Assembly (NCBI GenBank): GCA_024742665.1 | Contig: JANSYA010000003.1 | Coordinates: forward strand, 372,001-436,000 | Source: a bacterium | GTDB lineage: Bacteria; Spirochaetota; Leptospiria; Leptospirales; Leptonemataceae | Reading direction: 5' to 3' | Length of the DNA stretch: 64,000 bases | Part shown: positions 1-8,682 of the stretch, piece by piece | Layout of the letters: every line of letters begins with the position of its first letter | Position numbering within the stretch: position 1 is the stretch's first letter | The notes under the pieces: generated by a model | Seen by the model: only the letters and a program-made list of their open reading frames with translations | Told to the model about the DNA's origin: nothing | Databases searched by the model: none | Made by a program: the position numbers and the translations under genes

Positions 1-948
1 TCCGATCAATTCTCCGACGAGTCCGTCCCGGACGGCCGGCTTGATCACGCCGACGCGCTCCAGTCGATACTGATCGGGATGGCGAAAGCTGCCGAAGACC
101 ACATCCCAGACGCTCAAAATATTTCCGAAGTTGCTGTTCCCGAGATCCATGCGCGTCGAGTGATGCAGATGATGCACCCCCGCCGTATTTAATATATAGT
201 GCACGAAGCCTGGCATCCGGTAGCGAAAATTCGCATGAGTTAATGTACCGAAAATATTCGTCGCCGCTGCGTAAGCAATAAACAGAGCCGGCGGAGCGCC
301 GAGAGCGACCGGCAGAGCGAATTTCAACATCGTGCCGACGATGCCGCTGAACCAGTGCACCCGCCCGGCCTTGAGAACGTGCATGCGCGTCGGGTTGTGG
401 TGGATATAATGAAAGCGCCAGAGCACGGGCACGATGTGCATCAGGCGATGCCACCAATAGCTGGCGCATTCCATGTATAATAGAAAGACCAAAAACTGCG
501 CGGCGATATGCCAGCCCCCGAGCCACGACGCAGCCCACAGACTGGCGGACTGCCTGCCCGAGACTTCGGCCGCGGCCAGGGCGAGCAGCACGGACAGCAG
601 CATCCGGCCGACGTTGCCCGCCAGCACCGAACCGGCAATGCTGTGAATCAAATCGCCCACGACGGAGCGGTCCGTATGCAGGGCCCACTCGCGACGTTCC
701 GGCCGCAGCGCTTCCAACAAAGCGATCACCAGGATATTCAGGACCGACTGAGCGAAGAGCACGACTCCCGCGGAATAGCCGGCTCGCAGGGCCATAAAGA
801 CCCCGCCCAGAGACAGGCCGAGCAGCGCCGGCCAGATCAAATAATCGAGGCTCGTTTGCGCGAGACGAGCCCCGGAGCGATTCGCCGCCGGGCTCGCGCG
901 CGGCGGCGAAACCGGATGCGTTTTATTTTCGTAGGTTCGATCTATCAT
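1..948 (-). CDS. Fatty acid hydroxylase / sterol desaturase family protein (3' end cut by window)
   Basis: Membrane-bound di-iron hydroxylase or desaturase of the FA_hydroxylase/sterol desaturase superfamily; the exact lipid substrate cannot be read. 316 codons are visible from the ATG at 948 and the frame is still open at base 1, so the C-terminus lies outside. Several hydrophobic segments precede the three histidine boxes that bind the iron pair: HRLMH (near residue 165), HYIHH (near 178) and HHLHH (near 257). The stretch after the last box (STRMDLGNSNFGNILSVWD) is typical of the family. The gene is divergent from the AraC-type regulator starting at 1212, which could control it. Family call is firm; substrate is unknown. 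Confidence 0.88.
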   Translation of the reverse strand, partial: MIDRTYENKTHPVSPPRASPAANRSGARLAQTSLDYLIWPALLGLSLGGVFMALRAGYSAGVVLFAQSVLNILVIALLEALRPERREWALHTDRSVVGDLIHSIAGSVLAGNVGRMLLSVLLALAAAEVSGRQSASLWAASWLGGWHIAAQFLVFLLYMECASYWWHRLMHIVPVLWRFHYIHHNPTRMHVLKAGRVHWFSGIVGTMLKFALPVALGAPPALFIAYAAATNIFGTLTHANFRYRMPGFVHYILNTAGVHHLHHSTRMDLGNSNFGNILSVWDVVFGSFRHPDQYRLERVGVIKPAVRDGLVGELIG

Positions 949-1088
949 AGCTTCGCATGATACCTCAAAAGGCGGCGGCCGTGGTCCGGCGCGATCCAGG
1001 CGGACCGCGCTTCGCAGTCCGTATCGATCGATTCGAACTTTTCCGCCGGGCAGTCGATCCCGATTGTGCTTGCGATCGACTCCGGAGG

Positions 1089-1138
1089 TTTTCGCATGGG
1101 GTTTTTCGCATGGGGTTTTTCGCATGGAGTTTTTCGCA
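1089..1138. repeat. 14-bp tandem repeat in divergent promoter region
   Basis: The unit TTTTCGCATGGGGT occurs at 1089-1102 and 1103-1116, then with one change at 1117-1130, with a partial fourth copy to 1138. It sits between the hydroxylase gene (leftward) and the AraC-type regulator gene (rightward). The rest of the 263-bp intergenic stretch shows nothing else recognisable. Confidence 0.9.
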
Positions 1139-1211
1139 GATCTCCGCCTGAAGATGTCCGGGTGCGAATGCGACCGACCGAAAACGGGAACGCGCGCCGA
1201 TCGATAGAGCT

Positions 1212-2324
1212 ATGACGACCGCACAGATATTGATCGCCGGCCTGGTGACCCTGGGCGCCGGCCTGAGTTTTCTGAACGCCCTGGGCGCGTGGCTGACTCC
1301 CCGGCGGCGCTATCCGGACGTGTGGCTCGTAAGCTGCTTGTTCGTATGCCTGGCCCTGTTTCTTATGCGCGGCGTCCTGGAGCTGACCGGGCAGCTCACT
1401 CGATATTCCGAATTCGGCGCGCTGCAGTTCACCTGGTCGTATCTGATCGGGCCGCTGATGTATCTCTGGTTTCGCGCGACGGTTACCGGCGGCTTTCAGC
1501 TGAGCAGACGCCACTGGCTACTGCTGGCCATAGTTCTGCCCTTTCTCTTGCTTGATGTCTCGGCGGCCATGCAGCCCGAAACCCACGCGGAGTATTTCGA
1601 TACCTGCCTGTTGGCGCGGCTGACCGGCGATTCTTCGGTGAATTATATGCGTCTGAGCGCAATCGCAGCCATCGCCGTATACGCAAGCAACGGCGCGCTC
1701 TTTGTCGCGACTCTGCTGCAGCTGCGCGATCTCTGGCGCGTCTCCGAAATGCCCCCTCGCGTGCGCCTGCTCTGGATTTTTCTGGCGGGCGCTCTCGTCG
1801 CACAGCCGCTGCTGCTGATTTCGGATCTGCTGGTGTGGCCTCTGCTGGGTCATGCGGGACTTGCCGCGATTTCTTTGATGTTCGCGGCGCAGTATCTGGC
1901 ACGCATCCGCGATCCGGAGCTGGTGCAGGAACTGCGCGCCACGACCCAGCGCAAAAGCTACGAGCGCTCCGCCATTCAAGGCGTCGACGCGGCGGCGGCC
2001 CGCGATCAGCTCGACCGACTCATGCGCGACGAACGTCTCTATCTGGACGAAGAACTGAGCCTCGAAGGACTGGCCGCAGAGCTCGGCCTCAGCCGCCACC
2101 AGCTTTCAGGTCTGCTCAACGAAACGATCGGCAAAAATTTTCACACTTATCTGAACGAATTTCGCGTGGCCGCCGCGTGCGATATGCTCCGCCGGGAACG
2201 GCGGCGTTCCGTCCTGTCGATCGCCCACGCGGTCGGATTCAATTCGAAAAGCAGCTTTCATTCCGCCTTCCAAAAATTCACGGGCCATACGCCGCTGCAG
2301 TATCGCGCCGGCTTTTCTGACTAG
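1212..2324 (+). CDS. Membrane-anchored AraC-family transcriptional regulator
   Basis: 370-residue protein with an N-terminal half of six or seven hydrophobic helices (residues about 5-235) and a C-terminal AraC/XylS DNA-binding domain (about 265-368). The two helix-turn-helix units are readable: LEGLAAELGLSRHQLSGLLN and LSIAHAVGFNSKSSFHSAFQ, followed by the family ending TGHTPLQYR. The known family role is transcription control; the inference here is that the membrane part senses a signal and the tethered domain acts on DNA near the membrane. Divergent from the hydroxylase gene, with a 14-bp repeat array between them as a possible control site. The ribosome site before the ATG is weak. A second protein of similar plan lies at 48596-50422. 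Confidence 0.85.
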   Translation: MTTAQILIAGLVTLGAGLSFLNALGAWLTPRRRYPDVWLVSCLFVCLALFLMRGVLELTGQLTRYSEFGALQFTWSYLIGPLMYLWFRATVTGGFQLSRRHWLLLAIVLPFLLLDVSAAMQPETHAEYFDTCLLARLTGDSSVNYMRLSAIAAIAVYASNGALFVATLLQLRDLWRVSEMPPRVRLLWIFLAGALVAQPLLLISDLLVWPLLGHAGLAAISLMFAAQYLARIRDPELVQELRATTQRKSYERSAIQGVDAAAARDQLDRLMRDERLYLDEELSLEGLAAELGLSRHQLSGLLNETIGKNFHTYLNEFRVAAACDMLRRERRRSVLSIAHAVGFNSKSSFHSAFQKFTGHTPLQYRAGFSD

Positions 2325-2430
2325 CTCCGCTGCCGCTGCCGCCGCCATCCGCGCCGCTGTCGGCGGCGTCCTTGTAGCGCTCCCGGCGCCCTTGCAGCAC
2401 TGCCGGCGTCGCGGCCTTCGCGATCGCAAG

Positions 2431-2480
2431 AAAAACCCCGCGCAGCATAAGCAACGCGGGGCCTTCGTCTGATTTTTTAG
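2431..2480. terminator. Bidirectional rho-independent terminator
   Basis: A perfect 7-bp GC stem, CCCCGCG (2436-2442) and CGCGGGG (2455-2461), with a 12-base loop. It is flanked on the left by five A and on the right by TTTTTT (2473-2478), so each strand reads a stem followed by U residues. It separates the converging AraC gene and Lys/Ala-rich protein gene. Confidence 0.75.
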
Positions 2481-2524
2481 AGACACGCTCCTACGACAGA
2501 GACGCTCGTTCTCATCGACGGCAA

Positions 2525-3142
2525 TTAGTTGCTGCTCTGAACGCCGGCCAGTCCGGAACCGGAGGTCTGAGCCGCGGGCGCCGCCGGAGCGCTTGCAGCA
2601 GCTGCGGGAGCCGACGCGCCGCCCTTTTTATTGACCAGGCGATTTTCTTTTTTCGCCCGCTGCTTCGCTTCTTTCTTCGCGCGCTTCGCCGCTTTTTCGG
2701 CGGCCTGCTTGCCGGCTTTTTCCGCCTGCTTCGCCTGCTTTTTTGCTTCTTTCGCCTGGCGTCGCGCCGCCTTCTCAGCGGCTTTCTCGGCTTTCGCCGC
2801 GGCCTGCTTTTCTTTGCGCGCCTGCTTCGCCGCCGCTTTTTGAGCGCGGCGTTCCGCCAGAGGCATATCCCGTCGAGCCTGCTTTTTTAGCTGGCGGGAG
2901 TGGCGCAGCTTCAAGAGCGAAACTTCGACTTCGTTCAGGCTGCGCGAAATCGTGCCGTTCAGCTCCTGCAGACTCTTGAGCCCGGCGTCGACTTTTTCAA
3001 GCAGCTCCGTATCGCCTGCATCAGCGCGCAGCTGCTTGCCCTTGACCAGCTGCAGGGGCAGCTTTTTCAAACGCTTCGCGGTGCGCTCGAACTGTTGCTT
3101 CGACGTCTGCGCCCGATTTAATACTTCTTTTGTTTCCACCAT
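2525..3142 (-). CDS. Lysine/alanine-rich coiled-coil protein (histone H1-like tail)
   Basis: 205-residue protein read from the ATG at 3142, chosen because a good ribosome site (AGGTGA) lies 5-6 bases before it; an upstream in-frame ATG at 3172 lacks one. Residues 1-85 look helical and amphipathic (coiled coil). Residues about 90-170 are almost entirely Lys, Ala, Arg and Glu in AKKEAK-like repeats. The end is an Ala/Pro/Ser/Gly-rich tail. The Lys/Ala block resembles bacterial histone-H1-like and phasin-like proteins, so DNA compaction or polymer-granule association are both possible. No catalytic motif is visible. Followed by a strong terminator. Existence of the gene is well supported, function is not. 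Confidence 0.7.
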   Translation of the reverse strand: MVETKEVLNRAQTSKQQFERTAKRLKKLPLQLVKGKQLRADAGDTELLEKVDAGLKSLQELNGTISRSLNEVEVSLLKLRHSRQLKKQARRDMPLAERRAQKAAAKQARKEKQAAAKAEKAAEKAARRQAKEAKKQAKQAEKAGKQAAEKAAKRAKKEAKQRAKKENRLVNKKGGASAPAAAASAPAAPAAQTSGSGLAGVQSSN

Positions 3143-3477
3143 GGGATTCACCTCACCCGACAAATATCGCACTCTTGATCAAATCATTCAACATGTTTTC
3201 CATTCGATCGCAAGACAAGTCACCACCGCGCACTAATACTCTATAAACGGAACCTAATAGTCACTCACGGGAGACATCGCAAGTTAAGACAGCAGCGCGA
3301 GCGCCGGAAAATCCAGGCCGGAATCGCGCCAGGTCACTCTGCGGCGACAGACGGGCCCTCGCTGCCACCAAATTGTAACCAGCCGGATACATTATTTCAT
3401 TGCGCCCGCCGCGCTCCCGGACGAATGGTCGGCAGGCGAGCGCGGCACATTCTGCAGCGCGTAATAAGAACGACACA
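3143..3477. other. Divergent intergenic region
   Basis: 335 bp between the Lys/Ala-rich protein gene (leftward) and the TetR regulator gene (rightward). It is somewhat richer in A and T on the left and presumably holds both promoters. I see no convincing -35/-10 pair, repeat or small gene in it. Confidence 0.5.
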
Positions 3478-4296
3478 ATGATACGCAATCGAGCGGCAAC
3501 CCGCGAACGCCTGCTGGGCGCGGCGGAACAACTCCTGATCAAAAAAGGTTTCCAGGCGATGGGCGTGAACGCCGTGGCCGCCCGGGCCGGCATCGATAAG
3601 GTTTTAATCTATCGTTATTTCGGAGGCTTTGACGGATTGCTGGAAAGCATCGCCAACGAACGCGAAATCTGGCCGGAGCTCGCACTGCCCGAAATTCTCA
3701 CGGACGGCGCAAAGACCGAGAGGACGCGCAACAAGAGCGGCGAGGCTCGCAAAACAGGCGGCGAAAACGAATCAGATGAGCTGTCTTCTGAAGCGCTGCC
3801 GCTTTCACGCGTTGCGGCCAATCAAATCCTGTGGCAAATTCTACAGGCGAACGTGCAAACCCTGCGAAGTCACGCCCTGGCTCTCGAAATTCTGGTCTGG
3901 TCCTGCGCGGAGTCCAATGTTTTGACCCGGGCCCAGGCGAAATTGCGCCGACGACAGACCCGCAAACTAAAAGAACGGCTCGCGCAGTTGAATCCAGCGT
4001 CGACGGAGTCCACTTCGAAAGGCGATGCGGCGGCGGTCTACGCGCTGGTCTGGAAGTCGTACTGCTTCGCACTGATGGAAAACCATCGCAAAGAGATTTA
4101 TAAACCGAAAGACTGGCGGCTCTTCGAGCAGGCCGGACAGGCCTTGTTTGCCGCCCTGCCCGAAAGCCCGCGACCCAAAGCGAAGAAAAAGAAGTCCGAC
4201 AAGAGGAGAAGCGCTTCGGTCGGCGGCAAAGCCGAGGCGGGCCTGCGGGGAAAAAACAAAAGCAAAGCCGCTCTGCGTTCCAAAGCCGGCGCCTGA
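3478..4296 (+). CDS. TetR/AcrR-family transcriptional regulator
   Basis: 272-residue repressor-type regulator. The N-terminal helix-turn-helix is clear (residues about 6-52: RERLLGAAEQLLIKKGFQAM, then VAARAGIDKVLIYRYFGG). The rest is the helical ligand-binding/dimer domain, with a Lys/Glu/Arg-rich loop near residue 80. The last 45 residues form an unusual strongly basic tail (KAKKKKSDKRR and similar) that could add nonspecific DNA contact. The start at 3478 puts the helix-turn-helix at the usual distance; the frame stays open upstream to 3400 but that sequence is not family-like. No target is evident; the next gene is convergent. Confidence 0.85.
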   Translation: MIRNRAATRERLLGAAEQLLIKKGFQAMGVNAVAARAGIDKVLIYRYFGGFDGLLESIANEREIWPELALPEILTDGAKTERTRNKSGEARKTGGENESDELSSEALPLSRVAANQILWQILQANVQTLRSHALALEILVWSCAESNVLTRAQAKLRRRQTRKLKERLAQLNPASTESTSKGDAAAVYALVWKSYCFALMENHRKEIYKPKDWRLFEQAGQALFAALPESPRPKAKKKKSDKRRSASVGGKAEAGLRGKNKSKAALRSKAGA

Positions 4297-4363
4297 TCCT
4301 GGATTTACCCGGAGCGCGTTTCGCGCGTAGAATCGCCGGCGGCGGGTTCTGGCTTCAGTCCAG

Positions 4364-4489
4364 TCGTCAGTTATCGGTTATCGGTTATCGGTCATCGGTC
4401 ATCGGTCATCGGTCATCGGTCATCGGTTATCGGTCATCGGTCATCGGTCATCGGTCGTCGGTCATCGGTCATCGGTCGTCGGTCGTCAG
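4364..4489. repeat. Heptanucleotide tandem repeat (TCATCGG), 18 units
   Basis: Eighteen consecutive 7-bp units, mostly TCATCGG with TTATCGG and TCGTCGG variants, bounded on each side by TCGTCAG. The array runs through the stop codon (4434) of the leftward DUF2817 peptidase gene, so its last 18 or so residues are repeat-encoded (DDRRPMT periodicity). Because 7 is not a multiple of 3, gain or loss of units would change the reading frame at that end. Confidence 0.95.
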
Positions 4490-5636
4490 GGCGAAATAAA
4501 AACTCGACGGTGTCCGCGACCAGGCGTTCGCCCTTTTCCAGAATGCTGCGCTTCCACTCGATTTCAGACGGCGCGAAGATCTGCTTCATCTTTCTTTTGA
4601 TCGGATGAAATAGATCGCGGCCGTTGCCGAAGCGATCCAATCGATTTTCCGCGCTCAGAGTCGAGAGCACGCGAAAGCCGTTCACCGTGCCGAACTCCTG
4701 AGTGACGAAATCGACCTCGGCGTCGGAACCAAAGACCCGCGGCACGCCCGCGTCGATGCCGCCGCGCACCTGATAAACGATCGCCGGTTCGTCGCCGGTA
4801 TTGTCGAGCTCCTGAGGATAGCGGTCCGCTAAGTAGCGATGATAGTCGGCGCCGTGATTGCGTTCGAGTATGATCAACTGATCGCCGGAGCGTCCGAGGC
4901 CGCTGTGCACGTCGATGCCGCAAATCCGGCGCGCCGCCGCCAGATTCCGCTGCAACCACTGCAGATAGAGTTCGGGTCCCCGCTCCAGCTGGCGACCGCC
5001 GAAGAACAGGCCGTGGGGTTTCGCGTACTGGCCTTCGGCTCCGGCCTGTCGTAGACGACGGGCGCCGTGCACAAGCAGCTTCGCGATCAATCGCAGCGTA
5101 AAAAATCGCGGCCAGGAATGGTGCGGCGAATTTGGATTAAACAGCGGGTCCAGAATTTCATAGCCGTCGGGCTGGCCATCATAGCTTTCTTCGGGGCCGA
5201 GAAAATTCCGATTCAAGTCGACGTTGTTTTCGTTCACCCGCCGCAGAAAGGTCATGCCGTACGGATTGACAATGTGAACCAAAACGATCGCACAACCATC
5301 CGGAACTTCCGGGGGGCGTTCCAGCAGACGCAGTTGCACCGCGGAACCGGCGAAACCTTCCACGCCGTGAACCCCCGACGAATGCAGGAGCACCCGTTCG
5401 GCGACAATCGCTTCCGGCATCTCCGCGTCGCCGGACTCGACGACCGCCGGCGCATCGCCTTCGAGTTTCGCGGAGGCGGCGGTCAACACGGCAATGTCGA
5501 TGGTCAGACTCTCTCCGGACAAACCCTTCAGCCCCCAATCCAGAGAATGCAGATGCGCGCCGGCCCGGGAGGCTGCGGCCCGAAAGCGCCGGCGGGCGGT
5601 CATATAATCCGGTGAAAAGTACAGATCCGTGTTCAT
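4434..5636 (-). CDS. DUF2817 family M14-like zinc carboxypeptidase
   Basis: 400-residue protein from the ATG at 5636 (upstream ATGs give a non-family extension). It belongs to the DUF2817 branch of M14 zinc carboxypeptidase-like hydrolases. The metal ligands are readable: the H and E of SSGVHGVEGFAG and the H of GIDVHSGLG. DLNRNFL is the conserved substrate loop and the E of VTQEFGT is the likely general base. No signal peptide, so probably cytoplasmic. The last 18 residues are an artefact of the TCATCGG repeat array, so the true C-terminus ends near FRPDD and its length may vary between strains. Substrate is unknown; cleavage of an amide or peptide is expected from the fold. Confidence 0.85.
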   Translation of the reverse strand: MNTDLYFSPDYMTARRRFRAAASRAGAHLHSLDWGLKGLSGESLTIDIAVLTAASAKLEGDAPAVVESGDAEMPEAIVAERVLLHSSGVHGVEGFAGSAVQLRLLERPPEVPDGCAIVLVHIVNPYGMTFLRRVNENNVDLNRNFLGPEESYDGQPDGYEILDPLFNPNSPHHSWPRFFTLRLIAKLLVHGARRLRQAGAEGQYAKPHGLFFGGRQLERGPELYLQWLQRNLAAARRICGIDVHSGLGRSGDQLIILERNHGADYHRYLADRYPQELDNTGDEPAIVYQVRGGIDAGVPRVFGSDAEVDFVTQEFGTVNGFRVLSTLSAENRLDRFGNGRDLFHPIKRKMKQIFAPSEIEWKRSILEKGERLVADTVEFLFRPDDRRPMTDDRRPMTDDR

Positions 5637-5855
5637 GGTATCAGCGCCGCGCCCCCGAGATTCTCCGGCGCGATGCACGCGGCTTCGCGAAACCTCGCCT
5701 GGCTGTATATAGTATCGGATCGCTGCGACGCTGGCAAGAGCGCCCCGGAGCAAAGGACCGCCGACCGGAGCATTCAGGGCGCTCGTTTCGCCCGGGCTTT
5801 TTGTTTACGAATCAGGGGCGGCCTGGTTTCTTCTAAAATAAACAGGAGCACAGGC

Positions 5856-7928
5856 GTGGATCGCCTGCCTGTACTTTCCGAAATGCCGCCCGAAAATCCT
5901 TCAGAATACTCGCCGGAAACCAGCGCCGGATCCGGGCTTAATTTTGAGAATCGTCTGGCGGCCCTGCGCAAACAGGTCGGCCATGCGCCGACCGGTCCCG
6001 GCTGCTATCTCTGGAAAAACGAGCGCGGCGAAGTGCTGTACGTCGGCAAGGCCGTCAATCTCAGATCGCGGCTGCGCAACTACGTCAGCAACTCCTTCGA
6101 TCACAGCCGGACCTACTGGCTGATGCGCCTGGCGCGATCCTTCGAGACGATTTTAACCGACACTGAAAAAGAAGCCCTGATCCTCGAAGCGAATCTGGTA
6201 AAAAAGATCCAGCCGCGCTTTAATGTACGCCTCAAAGACGACAAACGTTATCCCTATATTTGCGTTTCGCTTTCGGAACCCTTTCCCCAGATCTTTATTA
6301 CCCGCACGATCCGCGACGACGGCAACGCGTACTTCGGCCCCTATACCGACGTGCGCGCTACCAGAAATATGATCGCGCTGATTCATAAGATCTTTCCGAT
6401 TCGCAAAGTGCGCCAGAAGCTTCCGCTAAAAAAGCCCGGCCGGCCCTGCATGAACTTTCACATCAAGCGCTGCCTGGGGCCCTGCCAGGGAACGGTGCCG
6501 GAAGCGGAGTACCGCAAAATCGTCGACGAGATCGTTTTATTCTTAGAAGGCAAACGCGAGATCTTAGAGAACATCGTCATCACTCGTATGCAGGAATACA
6601 GCGCAGCCGAAGAGTATGAAACCGCGGCGATCTATCGCGACATGCTCATGAATATTCGCTCGGCGACGGAAAGTCAAAACGTCGTGCAAAACGGACCGGC
6701 CGGCGCGACGATTGAAAACCAGGACATCCTGGCTCTGGCCCGTCGCGACGATCACGGGCAGATCGCCCTGCTGGAAATTCGCGGCGGACGTATGCTCGGG
6801 CGCAAGTCCTTTCCCCTCCAGGGATTGAGCGGCGCCCTTGCAGGTAAAAAAAAGAAAGCGCAGCCCGCCGGATCCGGCCCACCGGAAAGCCCGAATCCGA
6901 ATTTGGAAGCGAATTTGGACCCGAATACGGAAGCGCCGGATCTTGCCGCGGAAGATTCCGAGGTGATCGAAGCCTTTCTGCGCGATTATTATCTGGGCGC
7001 GAGTCAGCTGCCTTCGCAGATTGTGGTGCCGGTAAATTTCAAAGGGCGCAAACTATTCGAAGCGGCCCTGAGCGAACGCGCCGAACGCAAGATTCGTGTA
7101 GGGCCGAGCCGCGCGCCGCAGATCAAATCGCTTTCGCGGCTGGCGACGCGCAACGCCGAATTGTTATTAAGCGAACGCCTGCTGGCCACCCGCATGCGCG
7201 ACCGCGAAAAGGCGCTCGCGGATTTAGAAACGATGCTGAACTTAAACGCGCCGCCGGCCGTAATGGAATGCTACGATATCTCGCACTTTCAGGGCGCGCA
7301 GACCGTCGCTTCGGGCATCATGTTCGTCGACGGCGCGCCGCATAAGGCCGGCTATCGCCACTATCGCATTCGCAGCCTGGAAAAGGCCGGCGATATCAAC
7401 GACCCCGCCTCGATTCGCGAAGCCGTGGCGCGCCGGATTCAACGACTGCTCAACGAAGACCGCAGCCTGCCGGATTTGATCTTAATCGACGGCGGCGCGA
7501 CCCAGCTGCACGCCGCCTGCGAAGCCGCCGCGGCTCTGGGCGCGGAAGACCTGCCGATCGTCGGTCTCGCGAAAGAACGCGAAGAAATATATTTGCCCGG
7601 CGAAAGCATCCCGCGCTCTTTCGATCCGAATCGATCGGGGATGCGTTTGCTGCGCCAGATGCGAGACGAAGCCCACCGCTTCGCCATCACACACCATCGC
7701 AGCAGTCGCAACAAACAAACCCTGCGCCATATTCTGGACGGCGTGCCGGACATCGGACCGGCGCGCAAGCAGGCCCTGCTGAAACACTTCGCCGGCGATC
7801 AGCCCATCGCGGAGGCCAGCGTCGAAGATTTGAGCTCGGTGGCGGGCATCGGGCCGGAGCTTGCGAAAAAGATTCGCGCCTATCTGGATGAGCAGGCGGC
7901 GGTCCCCGCGCCGTCCGGCCGGGAATGA
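5856..7928 (+). CDS. uvrC: UvrABC excision nuclease subunit C
   Basis: Nucleotide excision repair nuclease that makes both incisions around a lesion marked by UvrA/UvrB. 690 residues, slightly longer than usual. Domains in order: GIY-YIG nuclease (GPGCYLWKNERGEVLYVGKA, near residues 45-70, for the 3' cut), UVR motif (AAEEYETAAIYRDML) that contacts UvrB, the RNase H-like 5' nuclease domain (CYDISHFQGAQTVASGIMF) and two C-terminal helix-hairpin-helix units (VPDIGPARKQAL and VAGIGPELAKK). GTG at 5856 was chosen because AGGAG lies 7 bases before it; an ATG at 5883 is an alternative. An acidic/Pro-rich insert lies near residues 335-365. It stands alone, with no other uvr gene nearby. Confidence 0.96.
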   Translation: MDRLPVLSEMPPENPSEYSPETSAGSGLNFENRLAALRKQVGHAPTGPGCYLWKNERGEVLYVGKAVNLRSRLRNYVSNSFDHSRTYWLMRLARSFETILTDTEKEALILEANLVKKIQPRFNVRLKDDKRYPYICVSLSEPFPQIFITRTIRDDGNAYFGPYTDVRATRNMIALIHKIFPIRKVRQKLPLKKPGRPCMNFHIKRCLGPCQGTVPEAEYRKIVDEIVLFLEGKREILENIVITRMQEYSAAEEYETAAIYRDMLMNIRSATESQNVVQNGPAGATIENQDILALARRDDHGQIALLEIRGGRMLGRKSFPLQGLSGALAGKKKKAQPAGSGPPESPNPNLEANLDPNTEAPDLAAEDSEVIEAFLRDYYLGASQLPSQIVVPVNFKGRKLFEAALSERAERKIRVGPSRAPQIKSLSRLATRNAELLLSERLLATRMRDREKALADLETMLNLNAPPAVMECYDISHFQGAQTVASGIMFVDGAPHKAGYRHYRIRSLEKAGDINDPASIREAVARRIQRLLNEDRSLPDLILIDGGATQLHAACEAAAALGAEDLPIVGLAKEREEIYLPGESIPRSFDPNRSGMRLLRQMRDEAHRFAITHHRSSRNKQTLRHILDGVPDIGPARKQALLKHFAGDQPIAEASVEDLSSVAGIGPELAKKIRAYLDEQAAVPAPSGRE

Positions 7929-8062
7929 ATCACGCGAAAATGACGGCGGGGCGCCCGTCTTGAGTGCGCCGTTGCGCTCGCCTTTCGAATCCATTACAAA
8001 GTCCTAACAGAGGGGCATGCAAACCGATTGACGGGCCCCGGGCGGCTTCGTACTCTGCATAG

Positions 8063-8662
8063 ATGAAGATTCGTGTGTTATGGACCGTGATCGCCTTCGC
8101 GATCGGACTGCAAACTCTGAGCGCGGACGACGCGCCCCAGTCGATTGAAATCGAGGCCCTGCCCGACGATCCGAAAAGCTTCGTCGAATTGCGCAACGAA
8201 TTGGCCGGCACTCCTGAAGGCGGCGCCGCGATCTTCATTCTCGCGATGATGAAATTCGTCGAAGATCCGGAAGTCGGCGAAAAATTCATGACCATCGCTC
8301 TGGACCGCGGCAATCTGAAAAAGAGTGCGAAAGGTTATAAGGGCTATCGGCCCGGCAATTCGCTTCAGTATCATCTGAACCGTTTGCGCAAGCTTACACA
8401 TCTACCCGCTTCCTACGTCGCCGGCACCTCTCCGCAAAACGGCTACGCGGCCGCAGCGCCCTATCGCTTCGAATTTTCGCGCAACAAATACAGTGAGATC
8501 AAACCGACGCGAATCAAAGTCTTCGTCGCCTGCAGCGGCGCCTCTTCGCCCCGGCCGGTGACTCTGAGACGCAACGATCGCGGCGTATGGAAAGTCGCCG
8601 AAGCCTCATCGCTCTTCGTCGGCGTGGCGGCCCCCGTAAGCGACGACGGCGACGACATCTAA
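8063..8662 (+). CDS. Secreted DUF6935-like protein
   Basis: 199-residue protein with an N-terminal signal peptide (basic start MKIR, hydrophobic core to about residue 20, then DDAPQS). The mature part contains blocks I associate with the DUF6935 family: SFVELRNELAGTPEGGAAIF near the start, YHLNRL in the middle, and a closing WKVAEASSLFVGVAAPVSDD. No catalytic residues are evident. The family is of unknown function and common in Leptospira-like genomes. The following kinase gene starts 20 bases after the stop, so they may share a transcript. Gene is certain; family name is from memory. Confidence 0.7.
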   Translation: MKIRVLWTVIAFAIGLQTLSADDAPQSIEIEALPDDPKSFVELRNELAGTPEGGAAIFILAMMKFVEDPEVGEKFMTIALDRGNLKKSAKGYKGYRPGNSLQYHLNRLRKLTHLPASYVAGTSPQNGYAAAAPYRFEFSRNKYSEIKPTRIKVFVACSGASSPRPVTLRRNDRGVWKVAEASSLFVGVAAPVSDDGDDI

Positions 8663-8682
8663 AAGGCGGAGCCAGACCACGA

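Noticed and set aside
508-960. 150-codon plus-strand frame at the left end
   Set aside because: Opposite a minus-strand frame with three histidine boxes of the fatty-acid hydroxylase family, which is clearly the real gene.
3371-3400. Possible TetR promoter (TTGTAA followed by AT-rich bases)
   Set aside because: No good -10 hexamer at 16-18 bp spacing.
4364-4489. Possible CRISPR-like array
   Set aside because: The repeat unit is 7 bp with no spacers; it is a simple tandem repeat.
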